Notes under the pieces: model-generated | The model's input: only the letters and a program-made list of their open reading frames with translations | Told to the model about the DNA's origin: nothing | The model's database searches: none | Translations under genes and position numbers: made by a program | Shown: piece after piece, positions 37,097 to 45,932 of the stretch | How the letters are laid out: each line of letters starts with the position of its first letter | Position numbering within the stretch: the stretch's first letter is position 1 | Source of the DNA: Thermaurantimonas sp046299575 | GTDB lineage: Bacteria > Bacteroidota > Bacteroidia > Flavobacteriales > Schleiferiaceae | Length of the DNA: 64,000 nt | Direction: 5' to 3' | NCBI RefSeq assembly: GCF_046299575.1 | Contig: NZ_JBKBHX010000001.1 | Span: 372,001-436,000, forward strand

Positions 37097-37960
37097 CTAT
37101 CCATTCAGTGCAGCAGCACCAGATACAATTTCAAGTATTTCATTTGTAATAGAAGCCTGACGAGCTTTATTGTATTCCAATTTAAGGGTGCGCTGAAGTT
37201 CTTTTGCATTATCAGTAGCTTTGTGCATGGCCGTCATTCGAGCACCGTGTTCACTGGCATTAGAGTCAAGAACGGCTTTGTAGATTTGAATTTTAAGAGA
37301 TTTTGGAATAAGAAGTTGCACAAGTTCTTCTTTTTGAGGTTCGTAAATGTAATCGATTGACGAAGCCTCTTTAAACTCTGGTTTTTGAACAGGCAGAAAT
37401 TGCTCGACAATGCTGTATTGAACTGCAGCGTTTTTAAACTGATTGTATATCAGATGGATTTCGTCATATTCGCCGTTTCGGAATTGGTCCATAAGGCGCT
37501 CGGCAAGTGCCTCAACAGTAGCATATTTTATTTGATCAAAAATATGCCCTTCATTGCCAACGATCAGATAATCAAGTCGCTTGAAATAATCGTATGCTTT
37601 TTTGCCTACACAAAGAACAGAAACCTTTTTTCCTGCAGCTGCAAATTCATCAGCAGTTTTGCGGGCAAGTTTGTTGATGTTGGAATTAAATGCTCCGCAC
37701 AAACCTCTGTTGGAAGAAAACACGACGAGCAGAACATTTTTTACCTCTGCTCTTGCAGTATATGCGCCCTCACTTCTCTCTAAGGTAGCATTCAGATTTT
37801 GCAGTATCTCCTTGAGTTTATTGGCGTATGGGCGCATCTGAACGATGCTGTCCTGAGCCTTTTTAAGTTTGGCGGCAGATACCATCTTCATAGCAGAGGT
37901 AATCTGCATGGTGCTCGATACTGACTGAATGCGTTTTCTGAGTTCTTTCAGGTTTGCCAT
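37097..37960 (-). CDS. atpG: F1F0 ATP synthase gamma subunit
   Basis: A 287-residue protein with the terminal helices of the central stalk: ANLKELRKRIQSVSSTMQIT at the N-terminus and RQASITNEILEIVSGAAALN at the C-terminus, with SNRGLCGAFN in the middle domain. It rotates inside the alpha/beta ring. It is the last gene of this operon; atpD and atpC do not follow. Confidence 0.97.
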   Translation of the reverse strand: MANLKELRKRIQSVSSTMQITSAMKMVSAAKLKKAQDSIVQMRPYANKLKEILQNLNATLERSEGAYTARAEVKNVLLVVFSSNRGLCGAFNSNINKLARKTADEFAAAGKKVSVLCVGKKAYDYFKRLDYLIVGNEGHIFDQIKYATVEALAERLMDQFRNGEYDEIHLIYNQFKNAAVQYSIVEQFLPVQKPEFKEASSIDYIYEPQKEELVQLLIPKSLKIQIYKAVLDSNASEHGARMTAMHKATDNAKELQRTLKLEYNKARQASITNEILEIVSGAAALNG

Positions 37961-37987
37961 TGCTCCTGATGCTTGAGTGGTTTGAAA

Positions 37988-39562
37988 TTAGTACTTGGCT
38001 GCCAATTCGAGGGCTACCTTCTCGAGTACTGAAGTAATTTCATCGGTAAGTTGTCCGGCCTTCAGTTTGTCGAGCACATCTCTGTGCTTATTGTCTAGGT
38101 AGTCAAGATATTCCGCTTCAAATTCTTTTACTTTTTCTACCGGCACCTTAGCTAAGAGGTTTCTTGTACCGGCGTAGATGATAGCAATTTGCTTTTCTAC
38201 CGGTACAGGGCTGTTTACATTTTGCTTCAGAATTTCAACGTTTCTACGGCCCTTGTTGATTACTGCCATGGTTGCAGCATCGAGATCAGAACCAAACTTG
38301 GCAAAGGCTTCGAGCTCGCGGTACTGAGCTTGGTCGAGCTTTAGGGTTCCGGCTACCTTTTTCATAGATTTGATCTGGGCGTTACCCCCCACGCGCGATA
38401 CAGAAATACCTACGTTGATAGCCGGGCGCACTCCAGAGTTGAAAAGATCTGCTTCGAGGAAGATTTGGCCGTCGGTAATTGAAATTACGTTTGTAGGAAT
38501 GTATGCTGATACGTCACCCGCTTGTGTTTCGATAATGGGAAGAGCTGTGAGTGAGCCTCCACCCTTTACTCTGCCTTTAAGTGATTCGGGGAGGTCGTTC
38601 ATTTGAGCTGCTACATTGTCGTCGTTGATGATTTTAGCAGCGCGCTCCAGTAAGCGAGAGTGCAGGTAAAAGATATCACCGGGATATGCTTCGCGGCCGG
38701 GAGGACGGCGGAGCAGAAGCGATACCTCGCGATATGCAACAGCCTGCTTTGAGAGGTCGTCGTAAATGATCAACGCCGGGCGACCGGTGTCTCTGAAGTA
38801 TTCTCCGATGGCTGCACCGGCAAATGGCGCGTAGAATTGCATGGGAGCTGGATCAGAGGCATTAGCCGCTACAACGATGGAGTATTGCATAGCGCCACGG
38901 TCTTCGAGAGTTTTAACGATTTGCGCTACAGTACTACCTTTCTGACCAATAGCTACATAGATACAGTAAACCGGGTTGCCGGCGTCGAAGTATTCTTTTT
39001 GGTTGATAATAGTATCGATTGCTACGGATGTTTTACCAGTCTGACGGTCGCCAATGATTAGCTCACGCTGACCGCGACCGATGGGAATCATGGCGTCGAT
39101 TGCCTTAATACCTGTTTGCAAAGGCTCATTTACAGGCTGACGATAAATAACACCCGGAGCCTTACGCTCGAGCGGCATTTCATAGAGTTCACCGGTGATC
39201 GGGCCTTTTCCATCGATGGGTTCACCGAGTGTATTAACTACACGGCCAAGCATGCCTTCGCCTACCTTAATAGATGCAATACGGCGAGTTCTTTTTACAC
39301 TGGAGCCTTCCTTAATCTTTGTGGAGGCACCCAGCAACACAATACCCACATTGTCTTCTTCGAGGTTGAGCACGATGCCCTTTATGCCGTTTTCAAATTC
39401 CACAAGCTCACCCGCCTGAACACCTGTGAGCCCATAGGCACGGGCAATACCATCACCTACTTGTATTACAGTACCTACTTCCTGAAGCTCAGCTTCGGTA
39501 CTTACGCCGGCAAGCTGTTGTCTTAATATTGCTGTTACTTCAGATGGTTTAATATCTGCCAT
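37988..39562 (-). CDS. atpA: F1F0 ATP synthase alpha subunit
   Basis: A 524-residue protein with P-loop GDRQTGKTSVAIDT, the DDLSKQAVAYREVSLLLRRP stretch and the alpha-subunit signature PAINVGISVSRVGG. It is the noncatalytic nucleotide-binding subunit of the F1 head. It lies 17 bases after atpH and 27 bases before atpG. Confidence 0.98.
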   Translation of the reverse strand: MADIKPSEVTAILRQQLAGVSTEAELQEVGTVIQVGDGIARAYGLTGVQAGELVEFENGIKGIVLNLEEDNVGIVLLGASTKIKEGSSVKRTRRIASIKVGEGMLGRVVNTLGEPIDGKGPITGELYEMPLERKAPGVIYRQPVNEPLQTGIKAIDAMIPIGRGQRELIIGDRQTGKTSVAIDTIINQKEYFDAGNPVYCIYVAIGQKGSTVAQIVKTLEDRGAMQYSIVVAANASDPAPMQFYAPFAGAAIGEYFRDTGRPALIIYDDLSKQAVAYREVSLLLRRPPGREAYPGDIFYLHSRLLERAAKIINDDNVAAQMNDLPESLKGRVKGGGSLTALPIIETQAGDVSAYIPTNVISITDGQIFLEADLFNSGVRPAINVGISVSRVGGNAQIKSMKKVAGTLKLDQAQYRELEAFAKFGSDLDAATMAVINKGRRNVEILKQNVNSPVPVEKQIAIIYAGTRNLLAKVPVEKVKEFEAEYLDYLDNKHRDVLDKLKAGQLTDEITSVLEKVALELAAKY

Positions 39563-39579
39563 TTTGAAAAAGTTTTAAA

Positions 39580-40134
39580 TTAAAAAGAGGGTTTGTAAAG
39601 ATTGGTAGCAAAAGACTTTTTGAATTCGTTGAGTTGATTTTTGACAGAGGCATTAAATTCTTTATCGTTGATTCGGATGATTAGACCTCCGATCAGATCG
39701 GGAGACACCACCTCTTCCAATTCGATTATGCCTCCTATATGAGATTTCAATTTTTTAATTAAGTTCTCCTTAAGCGTAGGTGACAGAGGGTGAGCAGAAA
39801 TAACCTGTATGAGATGAATCCCTTTAAAAATACGGTACTGTTGAAGAAACTGAAATGCAATTTCCTGGATGCTGCTCTCTCTGCGATGATGAATTAACAA
39901 GCGAACAAATGAAGCAGTAATTTCATGCAAGTGCTTCCCGATCTCATCCATCACCTTTTTTTTCTGATCAGTCTTGATCACCGGACTTTTTAGTAGAATC
40001 TGCAGCTCAGTAGTATTGGTGATGGTATCGAGTAAAAATTTCATATCATCGCGTACCTGCTCTACGGCATTTCGCTCATGCGCCAGCTCAAGCAGTGCCT
40101 TTGCATATCTATTGGCTAATTTGGGGATCTTCAT
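39580..40134 (-). CDS. atpH: F1F0 ATP synthase delta subunit
   Basis: A 184-residue helical protein with ANRYAKALLELAHERNAVEQ near the N-terminus and DLIGGLIIRINDKEFNASVK near the C-terminus, the OSCP/delta signature. It joins the peripheral stalk to F1. Confidence 0.95.
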   Translation of the reverse strand: MKIPKLANRYAKALLELAHERNAVEQVRDDMKFLLDTITNTTELQILLKSPVIKTDQKKKVMDEIGKHLHEITASFVRLLIHHRRESSIQEIAFQFLQQYRIFKGIHLIQVISAHPLSPTLKENLIKKLKSHIGGIIELEEVVSPDLIGGLIIRINDKEFNASVKNQLNEFKKSFATNLYKPSF

Positions 40135-40150
40135 CAGGTGGATACTTAGT

Positions 40151-40645
40151 TTAGTTCAGCATCACTTTTTCAATGACACGTGCAGCGTACTCTTCGTGTT
40201 TTTTTGAATCTTCCAGTTCTTTCTGCAAGATTTTTTCAGCAATTTCGATAGATAGCGATGCAACTTGATTTTTTAACTCGTTTAAGGCAGCCATTTTTTC
40301 ATTTTCTATCTGTAAGCGTGCATCCGCGATGATTTTTTCACCTTGAACTTTAGCCGATTCACGTGCTTCTGATAGAATTTTTTCCTTAAGTTCCCGTGCT
40401 TCTTTTAAAATTGCATCTCTTTCAGCTCGAGCCTCTTTAAGAATTCTTTCATTCTCTGAAGTAAGGTTTTTAAGCTCTTCTTTTGCTCTCTCAGCAGCTT
40501 TCAGAGATTCTTCGATGTTTTTCTCCCTTTCTTTTACACTGTTTAATATGGGTTTCCAGGCAAATTTGCCAAGTATATAAACCAGTAGCAGGAAAGTAAT
40601 GAGCGTCCAGAAAAACAAACCTAAACCCGGAGTAACTAGTTCCAT
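40151..40645 (-). CDS. atpF: F1F0 ATP synthase b subunit
   Basis: A 164-residue protein: membrane helix at the N-terminus (FFWTLITFLLLVYILGKFAW) and a long Lys/Glu/Ala-rich coiled coil forming the peripheral stalk. ATG at 40645 (MELVTPGLG) is the usual Bacteroidota N-terminus; an upstream start at 40693 runs into the intergenic hairpin and is unlikely. Confidence 0.95.
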   Translation of the reverse strand: MELVTPGLGLFFWTLITFLLLVYILGKFAWKPILNSVKEREKNIEESLKAAERAKEELKNLTSENERILKEARAERDAILKEARELKEKILSEARESAKVQGEKIIADARLQIENEKMAALNELKNQVASLSIEIAEKILQKELEDSKKHEEYAARVIEKVMLN

Positions 40646-40677
40646 ATGTTTAAATTTATAAATTAAAATCACAAGAT

Positions 40678-40706
40678 AAAGGACCAAACCCACCGTTTGG
40701 TCCTTT
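40678..40706. other. Hairpin between atpE and atpF
   Basis: A 12-bp perfect stem (AAAGGACCAAAC/GTTTGGTCCTTT) with loop CCACC, eight bases past the atpE stop. In the operon direction it is followed by a short, weak T stretch, so it looks like an mRNA-stabilising or partly terminating element that could raise atpE relative to downstream genes. Confidence 0.65.
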
Positions 40707-40713
40707 TTTCTTT

Positions 40714-40929
40714 TTACTTGGGATTGTTGCCAAGGATTGCAGCTACTATACCAAACAGACCAACACCCTCAATGAATGCGGCTGCAATAAGCATAGCTGT
40801 CTGAATCTTACCTGAAGCTTCAGGCTGACGAGCAATGGCCTCCATAGCAGAGCCACCAATGCGGCCAATACCTAAACCAACTCCCAAAACGGCCAGTCCG
40901 GCCCCGATAGCAGCGATACTACCTACCAT
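40714..40929 (-). CDS. atpE: F1F0 ATP synthase c subunit
   Basis: A 71-residue two-helix protein with glycine-rich GAGLAVLGVGLGIGRIGG and polar loop ARQPEASGK. The ion-binding carboxylate is Glu in AFIEGVGLFG. The residue after it is Gly, not the Ser/Thr of sodium-type rings, so proton coupling is expected. It forms the rotor ring. Confidence 0.96.
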   Translation of the reverse strand: MVGSIAAIGAGLAVLGVGLGIGRIGGSAMEAIARQPEASGKIQTAMLIAAAFIEGVGLFGIVAAILGNNPK

Positions 40930-40962
40930 AGTGTATAGAGATTAAAAATTAAACATTTCTGA

Positions 40963-42099
40963 TTAGTGGTGATCATCATGTTCATGAGTAGCCATTGTCT
41001 GACCGATGAACAAAGCCGACAATAGAGTAAAAATGTAAGCCTGTAGAAGTGATATAAAAACTTTAATTAAATATATAAACAGCGTAAGCAGAATTGATGC
41101 TGGTGCTACAGCCACTGACTTAAAAATGAATATTAAACCAATAAGGCTCAGGATTACAATATGACCTGCAGTCATATTAGCAAAAAGACGTATCATGAGC
41201 GCAAAGGGCTTCGTGAAAATTCCAATCAATTCAATGGGAGCCAGGAGCAGTTTCATAGGCACAGGTACACCTGGCATCCAGAAAGTGTGCTTCCAGAAGT
41301 CTTTAGAGGCATTCGCGATCATGAGGATAAGCGTAAGCACTGCCAACGCCATTGTGAATGCGATATTCCCGCTAAGATTGGCCCCTCCCGGAAATACAGG
41401 CACCAGTCCAAGCATATTGGCGATCCAGATGAAAAAGAATAAGGTAATCAGGTAGGGCACAAAACGCTGATAGTATTTATCGCCAATGTTTGGCAGAGCA
41501 ATTTCATCGCGAATAAATAAAATTATCGGCTCAATGAATGAAGCTAAACCTTTGGGGGCAGTGCTGCCTGATTTGTAGAAGGAAGAGGTTTTAAAACCTA
41601 TGAAAATCAATAATAAAGCGGATAGAAATAAGGAGAAAACGTTTTTAGTGATGCTAAAGTCCAAAGGCTTTATATTGAGCACTTCACCATTTTCACCTAC
41701 TGTTACGTATCGCCCCTGTTCATCAGCCTCGTCATTGGCATAATAAATTTTTCCGTGATAACGTGTAAATGCCTGTCCTCCTGCTTCCACTTTTACATGC
41801 CCGTGATCGTCATGATGAAAGGCTGACGACATGAAAGTGACCAATCCGTTATCACTATAAAGGATAACCGGTAAAGGAATTGAAACGGGATGACCTTTCC
41901 AATCTAAAATGTGAAAATCATGCGCATCAAAGATGTGATGCATAATAACGTCGTTCAGATTTTCCTCTTGCTCATCTACTGAATGATGCTCATGAGTTTC
42001 ATGCTCTTGTTGAGGGTCTGAAGCATGCAGAGTAGAAATACAAGAAATACTTAAAATAGAGGAAATCAGAAAATTGCGAAAAGTGGTTTCAACTTTCAT
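40963..42099 (-). CDS. atpB: F1F0 ATP synthase a subunit with extended N-terminal domain
   Basis: A 378-residue protein. The C-terminal 230 residues are the normal a subunit, with the essential Arg in FALMIRLFANMTAGHI and a Gln-containing last helix (FISLLQAYIFTLLSALFIGQ). The first 145 residues are extra: a signal-like start (LISSILSISCISTLHA), then a His/Asp/Glu-rich segment (HETHEHHSVDEQEE, HHDDHGHVKVE) predicted to lie outside the membrane. Long AtpB N-termini are known in Bacteroidota. The tail HEHDDHH is also His-rich. Confidence 0.95.
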   Translation of the reverse strand: MKVETTFRNFLISSILSISCISTLHASDPQQEHETHEHHSVDEQEENLNDVIMHHIFDAHDFHILDWKGHPVSIPLPVILYSDNGLVTFMSSAFHHDDHGHVKVEAGGQAFTRYHGKIYYANDEADEQGRYVTVGENGEVLNIKPLDFSITKNVFSLFLSALLLIFIGFKTSSFYKSGSTAPKGLASFIEPIILFIRDEIALPNIGDKYYQRFVPYLITLFFFIWIANMLGLVPVFPGGANLSGNIAFTMALAVLTLILMIANASKDFWKHTFWMPGVPVPMKLLLAPIELIGIFTKPFALMIRLFANMTAGHIVILSLIGLIFIFKSVAVAPASILLTLFIYLIKVFISLLQAYIFTLLSALFIGQTMATHEHDDHH

Positions 42100-42142
42100 C
42101 GGAAGGTCGGAGATGATGTGCTAATCAACTTTTTTGGTCGGG

Positions 42143-42150
42143 CAAAAGTA
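42143..42150 (-). promoter_or_regulatory. -7 promoter element TACTTTTG before atpB
   Basis: Exact TAnnTTTG match on the minus strand, 44 bases before atpB. It implies atpBEFHAG can be transcribed separately from the porW-bactofilin-atpZ genes upstream. Confidence 0.6.
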
Positions 42151-42190
42151 GGCACAAAAGTTTTTTAAAGAAGTTGTAAAATCAAAAAAT

Positions 42191-42559
42191 TCACCGCAAA
42201 ATTCGAATCATTAACAAGGAAGTAATAGCCAACATTAAAAAATAAGGAACAAAAAAGTGCACCATTACTGCACCAGTAGGTATCCAACCTTTGCTGATAG
42301 CAAAAAATATCCATAAGATGCTTATAAGCATTTTTAACAGTGACATGCCAAGCACTACATAAGGTACAGTGTTAGAATAGGTTGTATTGCGCACTCTCAA
42401 TGAGAGTATTTCAAAAAAAGATATGGAATAAATCAACAAATAAGAAAACGTCAAAAATTTCGGATAAGTACTGTTAAAGGCATAAGACAAAGCGAAGTGA
42501 ATAAATAGTAACGATGCTGTAAAAGCTGATAGATACAACAGAGCACTTCGTTCTTTCAT
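42191..42559 (-). CDS. Small membrane protein in the atp locus (AtpI-like position)
   Basis: A 122-residue protein with four predicted membrane helices (about 7-27, 37-55, 65-86, 96-118). It overlaps atpZ by four bases and precedes atpB by 91 bases. Position and topology resemble AtpI, a c-ring assembly factor, but the sequence has no motif I can name, so function is open. Confidence 0.6.
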   Translation of the reverse strand: MKERSALLYLSAFTASLLFIHFALSYAFNSTYPKFLTFSYLLIYSISFFEILSLRVRNTTYSNTVPYVVLGMSLLKMLISILWIFFAISKGWIPTGAVMVHFFVPYFLMLAITSLLMIRILR

Positions 42560-42747
42560 TTTAAATTTTTTAGCTCCTTAAAAACGAAGTAAAAGGAAAT
42601 ACCGATTCCGAGTAGAGCTCCGATGATGGTGAAAAGATTGTATGGATTTTCAAATCGCTTATCGAGCTTTACTCCTGTATAGGTCAAAAGACCAATGATG
42701 GCTGCCATCTGAAACGCAAGCGTCGAAAATTTCAGGTAAGTATTCAC
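42556..42747 (-). CDS. atpZ: AtpZ/AtpI family protein
   Basis: A 63-residue protein with two membrane helices: FQMAAIIGLLTYTGVKLDKR and NLFTIIGALLGIGISFYFVF, the pattern of the F0F1-ATPase gate (AtpZ/AtpI) family, thought to help c-ring assembly or ion uptake. Four-base overlaps on both sides tie it to the bactofilin and the next membrane protein. Confidence 0.8.
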   Translation of the reverse strand: MNTYLKFSTLAFQMAAIIGLLTYTGVKLDKRFENPYNLFTIIGALLGIGISFYFVFKELKNLK

Positions 42748-43130
42748 ACAGATACATTTTCAGATTCTTTGGAGCTGCTAACTTTCTCGTTTGTCATAAA
42801 ACAGCTACCGTTAAAAACACCACCTTCATCCACAACCAATCGACGTGTGTGTATATTGCCTTCTACAAAACACTGTGATAGCAGATGTACTGCCTCGTCA
42901 GCCTCAATATCGCCAATTAATCTGCCTTCGATTTTGGCTGAAGCGCATTTGATGTTGCCAACTATTTTGCCATCGGCCCCGATCACCATTTTTCCTTTTA
43001 TAGTAATGTCGCCCAGAATTTCTCCATCTATTCTTAGGTCGCCTTCCGATTCGATAGTGCCCCTTACAACAGTACCTTGCAGAATTCTGTTACTGATGGT
43101 GATAGGTTGTGATTCTTTCTTAAACATCAC
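42744..43130 (-). CDS. Bactofilin family cytoskeletal protein
   Basis: A 128-residue protein with the bactofilin beta-helix repeat: GTVVRGTIESEGDLRIDGEI, then GDITIKGKMVIGADG, IVGNIKCASAKIEGRLIGD and VEGNIHTRRLVV. Bactofilins self-assemble without nucleotide and act in cell shape and envelope organisation. It overlaps the PorW-like gene and atpZ by four bases each, a neighbourhood typical of Bacteroidota. Confidence 0.92.
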   Translation of the reverse strand: MMFKKESQPITISNRILQGTVVRGTIESEGDLRIDGEILGDITIKGKMVIGADGKIVGNIKCASAKIEGRLIGDIEADEAVHLLSQCFVEGNIHTRRLVVDEGGVFNGSCFMTNEKVSSSKESENVSV

Positions 43131-45787
43131 TTTTTCTCGGGATTTGATGGCAAATTAATGTATTTTTCGTAAAATGCGATGTATTCTTTCAACAATTGTT
43201 TTTGGTAAAATTTCCTAAAGTTGTCGGATGTTATTACTACCTGATGATTGGGCTTGGGTATATAGGCGATAAAGTCCATGTCTTTATTGATCTCTTTAAG
43301 ATACTGCATTGCTTCAGCCTGGTTGTTAAATCCTGATACCAATATGAGTTGATACTCACGCCCCATCAGAATGTTTCGTAGCTGTAAGCGGCTGTTGGGA
43401 TATTTTGAGATGTTGAAGTTACTGATTGTACTTCTTATGGTGTTAAGGTCAATTCCTTTATTTTCAAGCACAAGCATGTATTGATGAGGTGCTGATTTTA
43501 CGTCTGTAAATTCAGCTGCCGCAGCGGATGTGCCAGATGCGGCAGGACCCTCACCAGATAGATGTTTCAAAATGTTTTGGGCTTCAGTAGCTTCCGGGCT
43601 TTGGGGATATGTAGTTACGATTCTTTCTAATTTGGCTTTTAATGTGTCTTTAGAGGCCGTTTTGGCAGTAACCAAAGCATCGAGCAACCACCATTTAGGG
43701 GTCATTTCAGAATTCGGGTATTTTTTGAGAGCATCCTTAACGAGCTGAGCTGCGGAAGAATATTTTGATGTTTTAAAAGCTTGATAGGCTGCTTTATACT
43801 CCTGAAGTTCCAGTGCGTTGGCTTTTTGGGTTGATAGGGTATCCTGGCCTTTTCCAGTAAGTAAAGCTGCAAACGATGATTCAGGAAATTTTTTGATTAG
43901 CCCATCGCAATAGGCTTCTTTTTTTAAGGTAAGACTTTGATTTTGTGCTATTAAACAAAGTGTGTAGTACACACGAGGTGTACAGTCGCAATCAGGATAG
44001 CGCTTTAGCAGATTCTCAAGCATTTTGATTGCCTCTTTCGGGTCGTTCAGCACATCTTTGTAGATGCGTGCAGCAGCCTCATGCGCATTTTTGATGCGCT
44101 TGTGAGCAGCTTCTACCGAATCAGGTGTGCCTGGTATCCGGGCATAGTAATACGCTCGCGTGTATTTAGGGTTATCGCTACCTCTATTTGACTCAGCTTC
44201 CTGGGTGTTCTTATCGGTATCTCCTTCACTTGTAGATGATGACTGACCTATGGCAGTTATTTCCTTATTTTTCCTGCGCCAATTGTCTTCGAGTTTTCGA
44301 TTGCCCCAACGATTTGTGAATTCTGTAAAACCTTGATTTACAAGAGCTTGATTGTAAAAATAAAAAGCAGGAGGAGCCCCCGGTGCGTTTAATCCCATCA
44401 TACCACCCGCAGCTGGTGCAGGTGTAACAGGAGGAGAATTTCTTGCGGCCGTAATAGGCTGATCGCGATCTTCTTGGCGCTCTCGCTGAGCTTCTTCATC
44501 TGCTTTCTTCGCCTGCTGAATGATGCGGTCAATGACTTTGTCGAGCTCTTTTTTATCCAATGCAGCAAGCCTGAGTACTGAATCTTCATAGGCTATTACA
44601 TTTAGGTGTTGCACTAACTCAGTCAGGCTTTTTTTCTTTTTTTCAATAGCTGAATAGCGAAAATGTGTCTTAGGCAAGACGGTCAACGCGCTGTCGTAAT
44701 TAGCTTCAGCCGGCACGTATTCGCGGAAGTCGAAGTGCAAATCACCCCTTTTGATGTAGCTCAAACCTTTCTGAAGGTTGTTTTCAGTACTATAATTTAT
44801 GGATTTTTGAAGGGCTTCAAAAGCTTTGTCAAAATTTTCGTCTTTTATATAGATGTCAGCAATTTGATAATAGATTGCATCGAGGTAGTCGCGGTTTTTG
44901 TCTCTTTTAGTGAGCTTGTACAAGTCAGAGAGTATTTCGGCCGATTGCATTAGGTTAGGATCGTAGTTGGCGGCCATTCGCAGATGGGCGTTGATTTGGT
45001 AGATATAAGGAGGGTTGCCTTTGATAATCTTTCGAAAAATTTTGTTTGCTTCATAGTAATTGCCTTCTAATTCATAGAGCTGAGCTATCAGGTACATCAG
45101 GTTGACGCGATCTGTTTTCGACGGTTTAAACATGAGTGCCTCTTGCACATATCGTCGGGCTAGTTCGAATTTTTTCTCAGGAATTTCATTGGCAGCCATT
45201 GCCTTGAGCAGCTCGATTTGTTGCTTTTTTTTCAGGTTTTTCGATTTGTAGTATTTGTTGGCTATTTCTCGAGCTGCATAGTAGTTGCCCAATTGGGTTT
45301 GTGATTTAATAGAATAAATTTCAGCATCAATGGCTAAAGGATGATCAGCGTATTCGCGAGCAATGAAGTTGAAAATTTCTATAGCCTTATAAAAATCTCT
45401 CGAAACGTAATACGCTTCTCCCAGAACAAAGTAGGCATTTTTAATGGTTTTATTTTTTTGTTTACCAGCTATTACCATTGTGTGTTCTCGGATGGTTTTG
45501 GTTGCTTTTTCATTTGCGCGTTTAATATCCGCATCTATTACCGCCACCATCTGCTCGGGTGTAACCAAATAGAGAGGCACAAGGGTATCAAACGATAGTT
45601 TGCTTTGTTGCTTTACCGTTGTTTTAGCTTTTAGCAGTGCCTGTTCGGCGTTAAAAAGCGGATTGTATTTTGCCGTAATTTGATGGTAGGTTCTGCTTGC
45701 CCAAGTATCGCGCGTGCGGCTGCATGCCACCAGAAGCGCAATACTGCTGACTAAAAAAAGGAGATAATTCGCTCTGACTTTGCCCAA
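43127..45787 (-). CDS. porW: Type IX secretion/gliding lipoprotein PorW/SprE (TPR protein)
   Basis: An 886-residue lipoprotein (signal LLFLVSSIALLVAC) with TPR-like repeats across its length, such as KNAYFVLGEAYYVSRDFYKA and FDKAFEALQKSINYS. The start ASRTYHQITAKYNPLFNAEQ is the characteristic N-terminus of SprE/PorW, which links PorKLMN to the SprA/PorV translocon in the type IX system. A Pro/Ala-rich linker lies near residue 460. It begins 15 bases below an exact -7 element and heads the bactofilin-atp gene group. Confidence 0.88.
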   Translation of the reverse strand: MGKVRANYLLFLVSSIALLVACSRTRDTWASRTYHQITAKYNPLFNAEQALLKAKTTVKQQSKLSFDTLVPLYLVTPEQMVAVIDADIKRANEKATKTIREHTMVIAGKQKNKTIKNAYFVLGEAYYVSRDFYKAIEIFNFIAREYADHPLAIDAEIYSIKSQTQLGNYYAAREIANKYYKSKNLKKKQQIELLKAMAANEIPEKKFELARRYVQEALMFKPSKTDRVNLMYLIAQLYELEGNYYEANKIFRKIIKGNPPYIYQINAHLRMAANYDPNLMQSAEILSDLYKLTKRDKNRDYLDAIYYQIADIYIKDENFDKAFEALQKSINYSTENNLQKGLSYIKRGDLHFDFREYVPAEANYDSALTVLPKTHFRYSAIEKKKKSLTELVQHLNVIAYEDSVLRLAALDKKELDKVIDRIIQQAKKADEEAQRERQEDRDQPITAARNSPPVTPAPAAGGMMGLNAPGAPPAFYFYNQALVNQGFTEFTNRWGNRKLEDNWRRKNKEITAIGQSSSTSEGDTDKNTQEAESNRGSDNPKYTRAYYYARIPGTPDSVEAAHKRIKNAHEAAARIYKDVLNDPKEAIKMLENLLKRYPDCDCTPRVYYTLCLIAQNQSLTLKKEAYCDGLIKKFPESSFAALLTGKGQDTLSTQKANALELQEYKAAYQAFKTSKYSSAAQLVKDALKKYPNSEMTPKWWLLDALVTAKTASKDTLKAKLERIVTTYPQSPEATEAQNILKHLSGEGPAASGTSAAAAEFTDVKSAPHQYMLVLENKGIDLNTIRSTISNFNISKYPNSRLQLRNILMGREYQLILVSGFNNQAEAMQYLKEINKDMDFIAYIPKPNHQVVITSDNFRKFYQKQLLKEYIAFYEKYINLPSNPEKK

Positions 45788-45801
45788 CTAAAAATTTTTG
45801 C

Positions 45802-45809
45802 CAAAAATA
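45802..45809 (-). promoter_or_regulatory. -7 promoter element TATTTTTG for porW
   Basis: Exact TAnnTTTG match on the minus strand, 15 bases before the porW ATG, implying a very short leader. Confidence 0.6.
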
Positions 45810-45932
45810 GGTTGATGACCCGGTAATGAAACGTTTGAACCTGTTGCTGTAGTATCACAGCTAGCGCATGGCAGTTGCAACAATTAAATTTTTATTCTGT
45901 TTTCATTTACATCTAATCCTTTTCTCTCTAAT

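Noticed and set aside
37385..37783. A 132-codon plus-strand frame opposite atpG
   Set aside because: Antisense shadow of a certain gene.
39116..39526. A 136-codon plus-strand frame opposite atpA
   Set aside because: Shadow of the conserved ATP synthase alpha subunit; no domain or promoter support.
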